From Scylla paramamosain (lineage: Eukaryota > Arthropoda > Malacostraca > Decapoda > Portunidae), in assembly GCF_035594125.1 (NCBI RefSeq), contig NW_026973727.1:362501-426500 (forward strand): DNA of 64,000 bases, given 5' to 3'. The position numbers and the translations under genes were made by a program. The notes below the pieces were generated by a model, which was given only the letters and a program-made list of their open reading frames with translations, searched no databases and had not been told where the DNA came from. Positions 26,260 through 38,589 of the stretch are shown here, one piece after another. Positions within the stretch are counted from its first letter, which is position 1. Each line of letters begins with the position of its first letter.

Positions 26260-29140
26260 CATGGCGACTCCTACACCAGCCTCGGAGTTCCCATTTGGGG
26301 AGGGGACCTCAAATGTCCCCAAGTCGGACTGCTCTTATGAGGTGTCTTGACACCCCCGTCAACTTTTTCTTCATTAACTTCTGCAATATTCACGGTCTAA
26401 GATCTAATTTTCAATCTGTAGAACACCACCTCTCCTCTTCTAAACCTCATCTTCTTTTCCTCACTGAAACAAAGGTGTCTAAGGCAACTGACAGTAACCC
26501 TTTTTCTGCTCTCTCCTAATTTCTCTATCCTACTCGCGTGCCCACGCTCCTGAAACTTCAGAGATTTCCAACATCTGGCTACGACTACAGTCACTCTCAA
26601 ACTAAATTTATCTGTGCTGTATACCTCTCACCTAACTCCTCTGGCTATAAGAAATTCTTTGACTACTTAACTTCCAAAGTGGAGCACATTCTGACTCTCT
26701 TCCCTTTTTCAGAGATCTCCATACTTGGAGACTTTAGTGTTCACCACCAGCTTTGGCTTTCCTCTCCCTTCATTGACCATACTGGTAAACTAGCCTTCAA
26801 CTTTGCTATCCTCCATGACCTAGAGCAATTGGTGCGACACCCTACTCGTCTTCCTGACTGTCTTAGAGATATGCCCAACATTCTTGACTTTTTCCGTTGG
26901 GCTCCTCAGATCACAACCTCATATCTGTATCTTGTCTTATTGCTCCAGTCCCTACTCAGGATCCCCCTAAGTGAAGGTGCCTCTAGCATTTTGCCTCTGC
27001 TAGTTGGGAGAACCTGAGGAGGTATTTTGCTGATTTTCCTTGGAATGGCTACTGCTTCCGTGTCAGAGATCCGTCTTTGTGTGCTGAGCGCATAACAGAG
27101 GTGATAGTGTCTGGCATGGAGGCGTACATTCCTCACTCTTTTTCTCGATCAAAACCTTCCAAAGCTTGGTTTAACACAGCTTCTTCTTGTGCTATAGAGG
27201 ATAGAGAGGTGGCCCACTAAAGATACTTAAGCCTTCCATCACCAGAATCTCATGCACTTTATTTTTTTCTGCTCAGAACCATGGCAAGTCTGTTCTTCAA
27301 CTAGCGAAAAAACTCCTTTATTGATAGAAAGTGTGAAAAACTTTCAAGATCTAACTCCCCTTGTGATGTCTGGTATCTAGCTAAAAATATCTCCAATAAC
27401 TTTGCTTCTTCTTTCTTTCCTTTATTTCAACCAGATGGCATTAGTGCTATCACATCTATGTCTAAAGCTGAACTCTTCGTTCAAACCTTTGCTAAAAACT
27501 CTATCTTGGACGATTCAGGGGTTGTTCCTCCCTCTCCTCCACCATCTGACTACTTCATGCTACCTATTGAAATTCTTCGCAATAATGTTTTTCATGCCCT
27601 CGGAAGGCTTATGGACCTGATGGGGTCCCTCCTATTGTTCTCTGAAACTGTGCCTCCGTGCTTGCACCTTGCCTAGTCAAACTCTTTTAACTCTGTCTGT
27701 CAACATCTACCTTTCCTTCTTGCTGGAAGTTTGCCTACATTCAGCCTGTTCCTAAAAAGGGTGACCGTTCTAATTCCTCAAACTACCGTCCTATTGCTGT
27801 AATTTCCTGCCTATTTAAGTTTTTGAATCTATCCTCAACAAGAAGATTCTTAAACATCTATCACTTCACAACTTCTATCTGATTGTCAGTATGGATTCCG
27901 TCAAGGCCGCTCTACTGGTGATCTTCTGGCTTTCCTTACTGAGTCTTGGTCATCCTCTTTTAGAGAATTTGGTGAAACTTTTGCTGTTGAATTAAGCATA
28001 TCTAAAGCTTTTGATAGAGTCTGGCACAAAGCTTTGATTTCCAAACTACCCTCCTATGGCTTCTATCCTTCTCTCTGTTGCTTCATCTCGAGTTTCCTTT
28101 CTGACTGTTCTATTGCCGCTGTAGTAGACAGTCACTGTTTTAATTTTATTAACAGTGCAGCTCCTCAGGGTTCTGTCCTGTCACCCACTCTCTTCCTATT
28201 AATCATCAATGATCTAAACCAAACACTCCTACGCTGATGATACCACCCTGCACTTATTCCACGTCTTTTCATAGACGTCCAACCCTAGAGGACTTTACTT
28301 CCCTACAGGAAGTAAACCTTTCACGCAGGGAAGCCACAGAGCGCATGACTTTGGATCTCTCTAAAATTTCTGATTGGGGGAGAGCAAACTTACTATTGTT
28401 CAATGTCTCAAAAACTCATGCCTTCATCTATCAACTCGACACAACCTTCCAGACAACTATCCCCTCTTTTTCAGTGACACTCAACTGTCCCCCTCTTCTA
28501 CACTGAATATCCTCGGTCTGTCCTTTACTTATAATCTGAACCGGAAACTTGACATCTCATCTTTATCTAAAACAGCTTCTAAGAATTTAGGTGTTCTGAG
28601 ATGTCTCCGCCAGTTTTTCTCACCCCCCCCCTTATCTGCTAACTCTGTACCATCCTTATCCATCCATGTATAGGGTATGTTTCACATGTCTGAGGGAGGT
28701 TCTACTCATACTGCTCTTCTAGACAGGGTGGAATCAAAAGCTTTTCATCTCATCAACTCCTCTCCTCTAACTGACTGTCTTCAGCCTCTCTCATCGCCAC
28801 AGTGTTACATCTCTAGCTGTCTTCTACCGCTAATTTCATGCTAATTGCTCTTCTGATCTTGCTAACTGCATGCCTCCCCTTTTCCCATGGCCTCGTTGCA
28901 CAAGACTCTTCTTTCTCTCATCCCTATTCTGTCCACCTCTCTAACGCAAGAGTTAACCAGTATTCTCAATCATTCATCACTTTCTCTGGTAAACTCTGGA
29001 ACTCCCTGCCTGCTTCTGTATTTCCACCTTCCTATGACGTGAATTCCTTCAAGAGGGAGGTTTCAAGACACTTATCCTTCAATTTTTGACTACCGCTTTG
29101 GACCCTTTTATGGGACTGGCATTTTAGTGGGCTTTTTTTT
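26260..29140 (+). mobile_element. Jockey/BS-like LINE, degenerate
   Basis: Forward frames give an endonuclease start (FINFCNIHGLRSNFQS, FLTETKVS), [14 protein letters not shown], and later RT blocks: NYRPIAVIS, QYGFRQGRSTGDLLAFLTE, ISKAFDRVWHKALISKLPSY, PQGSVLSPTLFLLIINDLN. A one-base shift then leads into SYADDTTLH, the catalytic YADD. The C-terminal region contains ASVFPPSYDVNSFKREVSRH. Five or more frameshifts and stops make it non-functional. Similarity to the BS/Jockey type is from memory of the family. It ends in a T-run at 29,133-29,145, facing the opposite-strand LINE next to it. Confidence 0.85.
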
Positions 29141-29334
29141 TTTTTATTGGCACAAGAGGAGGAGGAATACAAAGGAATACAAAGGAATGAACAGACAGCA
29201 ACAGCCCTACTGGGCCTAACGAGGCTGTCTGTGTGTCTATTCTACCACTACCACTACAGATTCTAAGAGTTAGAGGCTGGAGGACACTAGGGTTCAAAGG
29301 AAGGAAAACAAGAGAGCATAGGGAGAAGGAAAGG

Positions 29335-31329
29335 CTAAGATGTGATAGGAAAGGATGAAAGAGAAATTATACTATTCACTACAGTAACTAAAAAAAAAAA
29401 AAAGTACGCAAAGTATATTATATGAGGGATTGCTGCGAGGTGATTGTCCAACCTTTGTTTAAAAGTTTCTATTGTATTACTATCGACAATATATGCTGGA
29501 TGAGAGTTCCAGACACTTATAATTCTATTGAAGAAATAATACTTAGCCTCGTCTGATCTGAAACGCTTACCTATAATCTTGTAACCATTATTTCTAGTGG
29601 TGTTGGAACTGTCAATGATGATATAGTTGTTTACATTTACGTTATCAAAGCCCCGACACATTTTAAACAGCTCAGTTAAGTCTCCTTGCATTCGCCGTTT
29701 CTCTAAGCTGAACAAGTTGAGTTCCCTCAAGCGCTCCTCATAAGGCTTGTTCCGCAGTCGTGGGATCAACTTGGTAACTCTTCTTTGGACTCTCTCCAGC
29801 TTGTCTATATCTTTCTTGTAATGGGGTGACCAGAACTGGACTTGAAAGTGAATTATCGCCTTAACGTAAGCTAACTTCCAATCCTTGGGAACCTTACCGC
29901 ATTTAAATGATTTGGTGAAAAGCAATGAAAGGGGCTTACAAATTTGAAATCTAGTTTCTTTCAGGACACGTGGTGCAATACCATCTGGGCCGGGGGCTTT
30001 GTCAGTTTTCATTTTATCAATTGATTATTTCTTTTTCATGAAAAACGCAGACAATTAAGGGGGTTATGTTGTGGAGCATAAGGAGTGGTTCGGGGATTGT
30101 ATGAATATTTTCCTCTGTAAAAATTGAAGCAAAATAATCATCCAGTGTGTCCGCGATCTGAGTTTCTTCGGTGACAAAATTACCGTTATCTAGTGTAATT
30201 TGATTAATGTGAGATGTAATGACTTTTTTATTTCGAACGTAACCGTAAAATTCTTTGGGACTGGATTTAGCAATGCTTGCAATATACATTTCTAGATTTT
30301 TCTTACTATGTCTAATGAGCTTTTTTGATTCACGTCGGAGTCTGTCATATTCTAGTTTATCGGCCTCATTCTGAGAGAACAAATATTTACTGTAGGCACG
30401 ATTTTTCTGCAGTAGTTGTGACTCAGTGTTGTTTGTCCACCATTTAGGTTTGTTTCTCTTGCATGGACGTTTTTTACGCATAGGGATACATGTCTTCACA
30501 CCATTTTATAAAAAGTAGCTACTTAAATTTCGCCCATGATTCTTCAATGTTACTTTCGCCAAGTTCAGCGTTCCAATCTGCGACAGAAAGAATTGACCTG
30601 AGTCTCTCGTAGTCTCCTTTTTTATAAATGAAAACTTTTTCGTTGCTAACAATGTCCTTATATGCTTGAAGGCTGATGTTAAAAGAGACAATCTTGTGGT
30701 CACCCGTACTAAATTCAGGACCAATATTAACGTTAGATATGAAGTCATCGTTTGTTGAAAGAACAAGATCTAATATGTTGTCACCTCGTGTGGGTCCTTG
30801 AACGTGTTGCTTTAGGGAACATTCTAATAAATTATTATACAAGTCGTGACCAGAGTGAGAGTTAAGTGGATTTCCCCATGAGTTAACAGGTAGAATGAAG
30901 TCTCCACAGATGACTATCAAAAGTGTTACTTATTTCAGTAATTTGATCTTGTAAATTCTTATCAGAGGAAACATTGTGAACCGAAGGCCTATAAATAAGA
31001 CCTATAGCAGTTTTCTTAGAACGTACTCTTAAATGCAAGAAGACTGAATCTATATTGTTAATCTTTTCAGTTTTTAGTATGGTTGGCTGAAGACTGGCTT
31101 TCACATACAGCAATACACCGCCTCCTATCCTGTCTTTTCTTTCACTGCTGAACATTTCATAGCCTGGCAAGTTGTATTCCACAAGAAAGTCTCTGTTTGC
31201 AGAGTTCAGCCAAGATTCAGTAATACCAATAATGTGATAGTTTTCTACAGCTGCCAGGGTTTCTAAATCTGAAAATTTATTTCTAAGGCTGCAATCATTG
31301 ATTAGGCAAGCTTTTATAGTGTTGCACAT
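29335..31329 (-). pseudogene. CR1 ORF2 (endonuclease/RT), frameshifted and internally deleted
   Basis: Four consecutive minus-strand frames make up one ORF2. The endonuclease has GITESWLN (catalytic Glu), GGGVLLYVKAS, IGLIYRP, then after a frameshift ICGDF, LDLVLSTNDDF and GDHKIVSF (the His-containing end motif). The RT begins with a linker (PKWWTNNTESQLLQ) and KAPGPDGIAPRVLKE. Right after PKDWKLAYVKAI the sequence jumps to QFWSPHYKKDIDKLERVQRR, the thumb region. The whole palm with its YADD-type active site is missing, so the copy is inactive whatever its frameshifts. Confidence 0.85.
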
Positions 31330-31359
31330 GGAGGTTGGGTTGTGCGAGGAGTCTACTAA

Positions 31360-32304
31360 GAGTCTGGAGCTACACGATCTTGCTGGTCTTTTTTTGGTCT
31401 GAAAATAGAAACTTTATTACTAAGGAGTCTGCCAAGTCGTGCTGCTCCAATTCCATTCAGGTGTAAACCATCCGGCTGAAACAGAGAAGGTTTATTGTAA
31501 AAGTTGTCCCAAAGATTAACAAAGTCTACACCTTCCTCTGCGCAGAGAGAACAAAGACGGCTGTTAGTGCTGAAGGCTCTGTTGTAGAAGGCAGCCGGTG
31601 CCCTGGTCCGGGGGAGGATACCTGAAACAATAATGTTATTGGATTTAGCGCTGTATCATCCTCTTGAACTTTTCCATGAGCTCTTCAGACCTAGTGTTTT
31701 CGACATCATTTGTACCTGCGTGAGTAATAAAGAGGGTATTATTATTAGATCCGCAGGCTGCCTCGTCGCATGCTGCCGTGATGTCGTCTAAGCGTCCACC
31801 AGGCATGCATAGACGCTTACGTGTCCTACGAGCCCTGCCACAGAACTCAGAGAGCTGACCTCTGACTATTGAGTCTCCGACCAGTCTCGTCTCTTGTGCA
31901 TCTTCCTTTTCTTCAGCTAGGATCTGGTACCTGTTGTGTGTTGAGATGGGCAAAGATTTCTTAACATTAGTGGTGGTGGCACGATTACTGACTAAAGTGA
32001 ATGGCGACTCTGCAAGCACAGCATGTGGGCGGGCAGGAGCCCCTGGAGTGGAGGAGGCAGGTCTGTCAGGGATGGCAGGAACAACATCTGTGGAGGTGCA
32101 ACCTGTATTAGAGACAACGAACTCTTTTAGTGCTTCAAGCTGTTGCACGACGTCCTCATACTGCTTGCACTTCTCCTCGTATTTCTCGTTGAGTCTCTCT
32201 ATCTTACTCTGGAGGTGACACAACCTGCAGGCAGAAGAATTCCGGAAATACTGAGGGGCAAACTTGCCACGACAGGCTTCGCATTGACTGAGAAGAGAAG
32301 GCAT
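31360..32304 (-). pseudogene. CR1 ORF1 with zinc motif, coiled coil and SGNH esterase
   Basis: The N-terminus has CEACRGKF…CRLCH cysteines (zinc-binding type), then a coiled-coil-like LQSKIERLNEKYEEKCKQYE segment. A low-complexity Ser/Pro linker follows, then an SGNH-hydrolase domain: VGDSIVRG (block I Ser), HAGTNDV (block III Asn/Asp), and, after a frameshift near 31,645, QPDGLHLNGIG (block V Asp-His). All catalytic positions are present but split over two frames. Esterase-containing ORF1 is established for the CR1 clade and probably acts in RNP or membrane interactions. The product would be about 300 residues if the shift is an error. Confidence 0.85.
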
Positions 32305-32638
32305 GACTCATTAATCAGAGCGCTTTTGAAGTTTCAGAAAAGATGTGACCATAAATTGAGCAAATGAAAAGTTTATGCATGGAAATCAGATACTGCTGTG
32401 TTAGATGCCTCCAACACTGGGTCTTGAAAATGCCACAAAGACTAATCGCTTGCCTAGAGTCTTGGTCACGAGTGAGACTTTTACAACCCGGCGCTTGCAG
32501 CTATGAGGAGGAGGTGGAGGAGGAGGAGGAATGGAAGTAAATTAAAAGATAGAAGATGAGAAAGATGAGACAAGATAAATATAGGAGGAAGAGGAAGAAT
32601 GACCTCTCACTTATCCTAACCCAGTCTGGACCACTCAC

Positions 32639-32765
32639 TTCTTGAAGAGCACTGAGAAGGATGAGCCGAAGTTGACAATGTTGAAGAGGCAACCCAGAGG
32701 CAGACTCTTCAGGAACAGAAGAAGTGTTGCCCGGGCACTCTCTATCTTTTCCCCATGCATGCTTC
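32639..32765 (-). CDS. VWA5A: VWA5A-like gene, exon completing the MIDAS motif
   Basis: Minus-strand exon with acceptor CCAACAG and donor AA|GTGAGT. It begins with two bases that, with the last base of the previous exon (33,133), encode Gly, giving VIDRSGSM across the intron. This is the complete DxSxS metal-ion-dependent adhesion site of a VWFA domain. It continues HGEKIESARATLLLFLKSLP and FNIVNFGSSFSVLFKK. Length 127 nt = 2 + 41 codons + 2, matching both neighbours. Confidence 0.88.
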
Positions 32766-33132
32766 CTGTTGGTGAGGTCAGTTTAGGTTAGGTTAGCACT
32801 GCACAACTACAGTACAAACTCACTGAGTCGAACTAATTTTGGGGTTAATTTACGTTAGCTTAGTACAACCTTGCTGAGTTGGACCCTTGAAAATCCCAGT
32901 AACTTCCCTCACATCCTGCTTAGGAGTCACAGTAAGGAGTTATTGTTGAACTATTACTGGAAACATGGAAACATCCTTCAAAACCCCAGTAACTCCCTCA
33001 CAGCCTGTTTAAAAAGCTATGAAAGGCATCATATCTGCTTAGTCCTGCACTGACAAGCCTTCCAGCATCCCATCATATCAGTTCTTGGGTCCTATTGACC
33101 TTGTCCAGCTGTCCCACCTGCCTCCACCTCAC

Positions 33133-33346
33133 CTGAGCGGTCGATGACAAAGATAATCTCATTCCTGCTGGAGTAGGTGTTGGTGGGCACCTCTGGGAAG
33201 AGGTTCAGCATGAGCAGGTCATCCTTCATGATCCCAGTGGCAGAGCGTTCACCGGTCTCCCGCAACAGGTGGGGCCGTTAGGCACTCCTGTAGTACACCA
33301 GCATGCTCCAGTCGTGGTCGCAGCTGAACCCTCCGTCCTGGCTCAC
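33133..33346 (-). pseudogene. VWA5A: VWA5A-like gene, exon before the VWFA domain (in-frame TAA)
   Basis: Minus-strand acceptor GCCGCAG, donor G|GTGAGG, 214 nt (71 codons + 1). It reads VSQDGGFSCDHDWSMLVYYR and later MLNLFPEVPTNTYSSRNEII and FVIDRS, the start of the VWFA beta-1 strand and MIDAS. Codon 23 is TAA (33,278-33,280), between SA and RPHLLRETGE. Family members read through this position. A C-to-T change from CAA is one simple explanation. Because both sides keep the frame, this is a point mutation or base error rather than an indel. Confidence 0.85.
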
Positions 33347-33364
33347 CTGCGGCATGGACAGGAG

Positions 33365-33440
33365 ATTAGGTTGGGGCATGGGTTAGGTTAGGTTATGCTG
33401 CAATAGGTCAGGGCATCAGTTGGGTTAGGTTGCAATGCTG
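33365..33440 (+). repeat. Short TTAGG-type motifs
   Basis: GGGTTAGGTTAGGTTATG at 33,380-33,398 and GGGTTAGGTTGC at 33,423. A similar TTAGGTTAGGTTAGC lies at 32,784. They match the arthropod telomere unit but are only 2-3 units long. Confidence 0.6.
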
Positions 33441-33520
33441 GATCAGCTGATGTTATTTTCATGGACAGAAGAAAGAAAACAAGACCTAAAAGGTTTATGG
33501 ACGTAGAGAAGGAATTACAA

Positions 33521-33526
33521 CACACA

Positions 33527-33601
<75 letters not shown>
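33521..33601. repeat. (CA)n microsatellite
   Basis: About 80 bp of CA with two AAA interruptions, at the 5' border of the next LINE. Confidence 0.92.
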
Positions 33602-33603
<2 letters not shown>

Positions 33604-33605
33604 AA

Positions 33606-35699
33606 AAAAATTAAGAAAGTACTTTGTTATCGTGGACTGGAAAGACTTTGAACATGCAGAAGTTGTTCAGGAAAAATAGGATGAATTTATAAGGATATAT
33701 AATACTGCTGTAGAGAAATTTGTACCTAGAGGAAAAAGATGTAGAAAAGGTAAGGAATAGTTCAATACAAAATGCAAAAAGGCTAGAAATTGTAAGTTAA
33801 ATGGTTGGAATAGATGGAAAAAAAGGAAAACTGAGAGCAGATGGAAGGAATATATTGATGCTAGAAACAAGTATGTTGAAATAATAAGAATGGAGAGAAA
33901 ATACAATCAAAGAGATATAATAGAAAAGTGAATAAATGAACCCAAGCTGTTCTTTAGACATATTAATGGGAGGATCAAGAAGAGAGGTGTATCAAAACTG
34001 AAAGATGAAGGAAAAATCTATGAGGATGCACAGGACATGGCGGAGGTTATGGGCAAAAGTTACAGATCAGTATTTACTGTGGAAGGGGAGTTTGATGCTG
34101 GAAGGGATAATTTGGTGAGGAATACGCTAAGTACAGTACCAGTCAGTTATATGAAATACTTATGATGATTGAGGACCTTGAAATAAATAAAGCATCTGGT
34201 CCAGATGGAGTATCAAACTGGATATTGAAAGAATGTAGAGATCAACTGGCTGATAAAATTCACAGTATGGTGGTGACATCATTGTAGCAGGGAAGGGTAC
34301 CAAAAGATTGGAAGAGAGCAAATATTACACCAATATTCAAAGGGGGAAATAAAGAAAACCCACCAAATTATAGACCAGTGTCATTTACTAGTGGTGTAGT
34401 AAAAGAATGTGAAAGAACAATAAAGGAAAGATTGATGGAACACTTGGAAAGAGATAAAGTTTTGGTAAATTGTCAATTTGGATTTAGGCGGGGAAGATCA
34501 TGCTCCATGAACTTATTGTCCTTTTAGTCAAAGGCAGTTGATATTGTGCAAGAGAGACAGACTAGTGATGGTGTCTACTTAGACTTGAAGAGGGCTTTTG
34601 ACAAAGTACCACACCAAAGATTGCTATGGAAGATTAAAAAAATAAAAAAATATATGGAAAAATTGGAGGAAGACTGCTGGAGTGGATGAAGGATTATCTG
34701 GATGATAGAGAGATGAGAACTGTAATACAAGACCAGAATTCATCCTAGCTGAAAGTAACTAGTGGTGTCCCACAGGGATCAATGTTGGGACCAATAATGT
34801 TTGTGATATATGTGAATGACATAAATGAAGAGATAGACAGCTATATGGACTTATTTGCAGATGATGCTAAGCTGATGAGAATGGTAGAAAATGCAAATGA
34901 CTGTATGGTACTGCAAGACAATTTAAATAAGATAAATAGATGGAGTAAATCTTGGCAAATGGAATTCACTTAAAGTAAATGTAAAGTAATGGAGTTTGGT
35001 AAGAGTAAAAAAAGAATACAACATCATTATGGGATGGATGGTGTGAACTTAAAGAAATTAAAAGAAATGGATTTAGGAGTAACAGTTACTGAAAATTTGA
35101 CTCCGGGCAGATACATTGATAGAATTACTGGAGAGACGATGAATTTGTTAAAAAGAGTAAGAGTGGCATTCTCATATTTGGATAAAGAAGTGATAAAAAA
35201 GTTGTTGATTTCCATGATAAGACCAAGATTGGAATATGCAGCAGGTGGTGTGGTCTCCTCATACAAAGAGGAATATTATAAAATTGGAAAGAGTACAAAG
35301 AGCAGTCACTAAGATGGTTCCAGAGTTAAGTCGACCTATGAAGAGAGATTAAGAATGTTGGAAATTCTTTCCCTTGAAAATATGAGAGAGAGAAGAGATT
35401 TAATAAACATCTATAGAATGATAAATGGTATGGAAAATGTGGACAAACAATGTATAGTAAATTTAGACACACAGAGTACAAGGGGACACAGTAAGAAGTT
35501 GAAGAAAGTTAACTGTAGAAGAGACATCAACAAGCATAGTTTTCCTCACAGAAGTGTGAACAAATGGAATGATCTCAGTGAAGACGTTGTCAATGACGTA
35601 ACTGTCCATGCTTTTAAGACTAAACTGGATAGATATAGAGACAGGATACTATGAGATTACTTCCCTCCCGTAAACCACAACTAGGTAAACACTAGGTAA
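33606..35699 (+). mobile_element. CR1-like LINE (third family), degenerate RT
   Basis: Forward frames contain NEPKLFFRHINGRIKKRGVS, KASGPDGVSNWILKECRDQL, PKDWKRANITPIFKGGNKEN, CQFGFRRGRSCSMNL, VYLDLKRAFDKVPHQRLLWK and SMLGPIMFVIYVNDI, then LFADDAKLM (catalytic ADD) and a thumb region ending KTKLDRYRDRIL. Several stops and shifts interrupt it and no endonuclease was recognised, so it is a 5'-truncated, inactive copy. The 3' end is CACTAGGTAAACACTAGGTAAAT-like repeats running straight into a CA tract. It occupies the intron between VWA5A-like exons 33,346 and 35,774. Confidence 0.85.

Positions 35700-35766
<67 letters not shown>
35700..35766. repeat. (AC)n microsatellite at LINE 3' end
   Basis: About 65 bp of AC beginning directly after the ACTAGGTAAAT tail of the LINE, 8 bp from the donor of the next exon. 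Confidence 0.93.
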
Positions 35767-35768
<2 letters not shown>

Positions 35769-35773
35769 CAGAC

Positions 35774-35931
35774 CTGGGCAGACATGGCATCATCAGTCAG
35801 GGTCACGTTGAGTGGGTCAGTGTGGGAGACGATCCGAGATATCTGGTGGTTACCACATACTTGTGCCTTCACCTCCATGGAGTAAGGCTGTGTCACATAC
35901 ACCCCTCGATCCTCCCACCTCCAGTCCCAAT
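35774..35931 (-). CDS. VWA5A: VWA5A-like gene, exon after the VIT domain
   Basis: The minus-strand donor is CAG|GTCTGC. The most consistent acceptor is CCACCAAG before ATTGGGAC, because its two-base start fits the one-base end of exon 52,871. It translates GVYVTQPYSMEVKAQVCGNH, QISRIVSH and LNVTLTDDAMSAQ, the segment linking VIT and VWFA domains in VWA5A proteins. The donor side is clear; the acceptor is weak and could be elsewhere in the ACC-rich stretch. Confidence 0.75.
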
Positions 35932-35989
35932 CTTGGTGGTGGTTGTGGTGGTAGTGGTGAAGGAAACACTGAGTTTTCATTGCTGACTG

Positions 35990-36655
35990 ATTTTTTTTTT
36001 TTTTTTTATGCATTTTTAAATCCATTGTCAGTGTCCAAAGAATCAAAATCTAATGAAATTTTTTTTTTTTTTTGTGCATTTTAACCATTTCACTTCAATA
36101 CGAAACAATTACCAGCACCAGAAGCAATGCATGAAATCTTTATAAGCATCTACAAGAAAGAAGGGGATTAAAAGAACAGATTTTGCATTTTGTACCCAGC
36201 TTAACCCCTTCAGTATGATGACTCCAAGGTAGGCATCATGAAGCACCAGTGGAATATACCATGACACCTACATAGGCATCATGGTCGGATTCTGTTTTAG
36301 TTGTTGTTGGACAGTCCCATATCCTGTTGTGACTTCTTGTTGAGCAATCCTGTATCATGTGTTGACTTGTCTTGACAGTCTCTGTATTATATCCTTGAGG
36401 TTCTATTGCTCCTCCCACCCTCCCTGTTCCCACCAGTCACGTAAATGAGCTACCCCATGCCCCACCCTCTATCCAAATTAAGGAAGTCTCATTGGCAGAG
36501 CATTACATCATAGTTCCCCTCCTTATGGTCCTTCTTTTATCTTCCATATCCCCCTATCCTTCTCTACATCCTATACCCCCTCCATCAGGAAGGGGAGACT
36601 AAAAGGTGGGGGATACAGTTCCCCTATTCCCTCGTTCATTCCTTGCCCTCATACC
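35990..36655. other. Intronic sequence, nothing recognised
   Basis: Contains two T-runs (35,991-36,007 and 36,060-36,074) and C/T-rich text. No repeat or exon that I can support. Confidence 0.45.
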
Positions 36656-36838
<183 letters not shown>

Positions 36839-37114
36839 TCGTATATATATATACTCTCCCTGTGTGTGTGTGTGTGTTATATCGTTAACTAGAGAGAATT
36901 TAGTGTTGGAGTGCTAATTCACCTGAGGTACCAATTGGACTTACTTAACAAGGTAAAGAAGAAGTAATCCATCTTCTTCAATCAGAACACAACAAAACAG
37001 GGGCCATTCTTTCCGATATCAAAGGCTGGACTGGGTAAGTTCCGAAGCTTCGTGTTTGCGGCATTAAAGTTAGACCTTTGAGAGTCTGGCGGTGCTCTGT
37101 TGAACTTCACCATC

Positions 37115-37116
<2 letters not shown>

Positions 37117-37152
<36 letters not shown>

Positions 37153-37230
37153 ATGGTAGCTGGGTGGTAAAGTGTTTGACTGTCTTAAGAGAGGCCTTGT
37201 GTTCGAGTCATTTAATACCGAAGGTTGTGT

Positions 37231-37270
<40 letters not shown>
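37117..37270. repeat. Two (GT)n tracts flanking a tRNA-like fragment
   Basis: GT tracts at 37,117-37,151 and 37,226-37,270 surround GGTAGCTGGGTGGTAAAGTG (A-box-like) and TGTGTTCGAGTC (B-box-like). The fragment may be the decayed head of a tRNA-derived SINE. It is too degenerate to be a tRNA gene. Confidence 0.5.
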
Positions 37271-37271
<1 letters not shown>

Positions 37272-37739
37272 GTGACAGAGACATTACACAATTTCTCTAT
37301 ATATTTACTAACAGCTACTAAAATTAAATAAACGATACTCAGATTACTTTTTTTCCTTATTTAATGAATATTGCTAACATTAAAACATGCGTGTGTGTGT
37401 TTGTGTGTGTGTGTGGGGGGGGGGGATGGGAAGGGGGGCAGGTGTGTGGTGTTCAGGAGGCTGGAAGCACGTGCACTGTTGCCGCTGCCATAATTATCGC
37501 AGTTTGAGTCAACAAAGACACCAAGAGAGCCAATTAGAACCCGTGGGTGGAGGAGGAGGAGAAGGAGGATGAGGAGGAGGAGGAGGAGGAGGAGGATGAG
37601 AAGGAGGAGGAGGATACAGTAATTAGAGATAGCTTTTGGCTCCCGCTCAGCTCCACCCGTGATGATGAAAACACTCACGAGCTCATAACTGGCCCTAATC
37701 CACTCCAGCTACAGGAGGAGTGGGGAGGTAGGGAAGTGA

Positions 37740-38345
37740 GGAGAAAAGAATTGGGTGTAAATAAAAGAAACGGGGAGGGAAAAGGGGAGACGAGAAGTAG
37801 TATGCTTCTTGAAAATATTATAACGTAGAGAAGGAAAATACATGTGCTACACAGCGACATCTATACAAAAATATAATAACATGGATTACAATTGAAGCGA
37901 GGGAGAAAGAAGTGGGTGTAAATAAAAGAAAGGGAGAAGAAAAGGCAGACGAAAAGAAATATCAATCTTAAGTAAAAAGTATAAGATAGAAAACAAGTTG
38001 CAGGTATATCGTGTAATCTTTACAGAAATTTGAGGGTAAAAGATAAACTAAAAAAAGGCTTTTATTGAAGTGAGGGGTAAACCAATTTTGTGTAAATAAA
38101 AGAAATAGGGAGAGAAAAGACGAATAAAATAAATATATGGCTTAAGTAGAATAGTATAAAGTATGGAAACAGGATATAGGTGAAATATATACAAAAAAAA
38201 TTATGATAGAATATAAATAAAATAAAAAAATCTGAATTCTGTGAGAGAAAAAATCGTGTTTAAATAAAAGGAATGGGGAGAGAAAAGGCAAGCGAAAAGA
38301 AACATGCGTCTTAGGTGAAAAAAAAATATTAATAATAAGGTAGTG
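37740..38345 (+). repeat. ~160-174 bp diverged tandem repeat
   Basis: The word TGTAAATAAAAGAAA (or one change) recurs at about 37,756, 37,917, 38,091 and 38,258, each followed by GGGAGAGAAAAGG-like and CGAAAAGAA words and a CTTAAGT/CTTAGGT word. A fragment of the first unit also appears at 39,597-39,670 within the neighbouring minisatellite. Confidence 0.75.
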
Positions 38346-38372
38346 AAAAATATATATAAAGAAGAATCTATA

Positions 38373-38514
<142 letters not shown>

Positions 38515-38589
38515 ACTGACTGAAAGAAAGAAGTTTTAAAGAAATTTCTATATTTAACAATTTTGAAAACATTTTTTTCCACTGTCTTT

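Larger units (their letters stand above)
29150..32330 (-). mobile_element. CR1-clade LINE with esterase ORF1, RT core deleted
   Basis: On the minus strand ORF1 starts at 32,304 and ORF2 at 31,329. The 3' end carries short direct repeats (CTTTGTATTC words) at 29,155-29,190, typical of CR1 3' termini. The element lies inside the 6.7-kb intron between VWA5A-like exons at 32,639 and 25,962, in the same orientation. Its tail meets the tail of the plus-strand Jockey-like element at 29,140-29,150. Confidence 0.88.
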
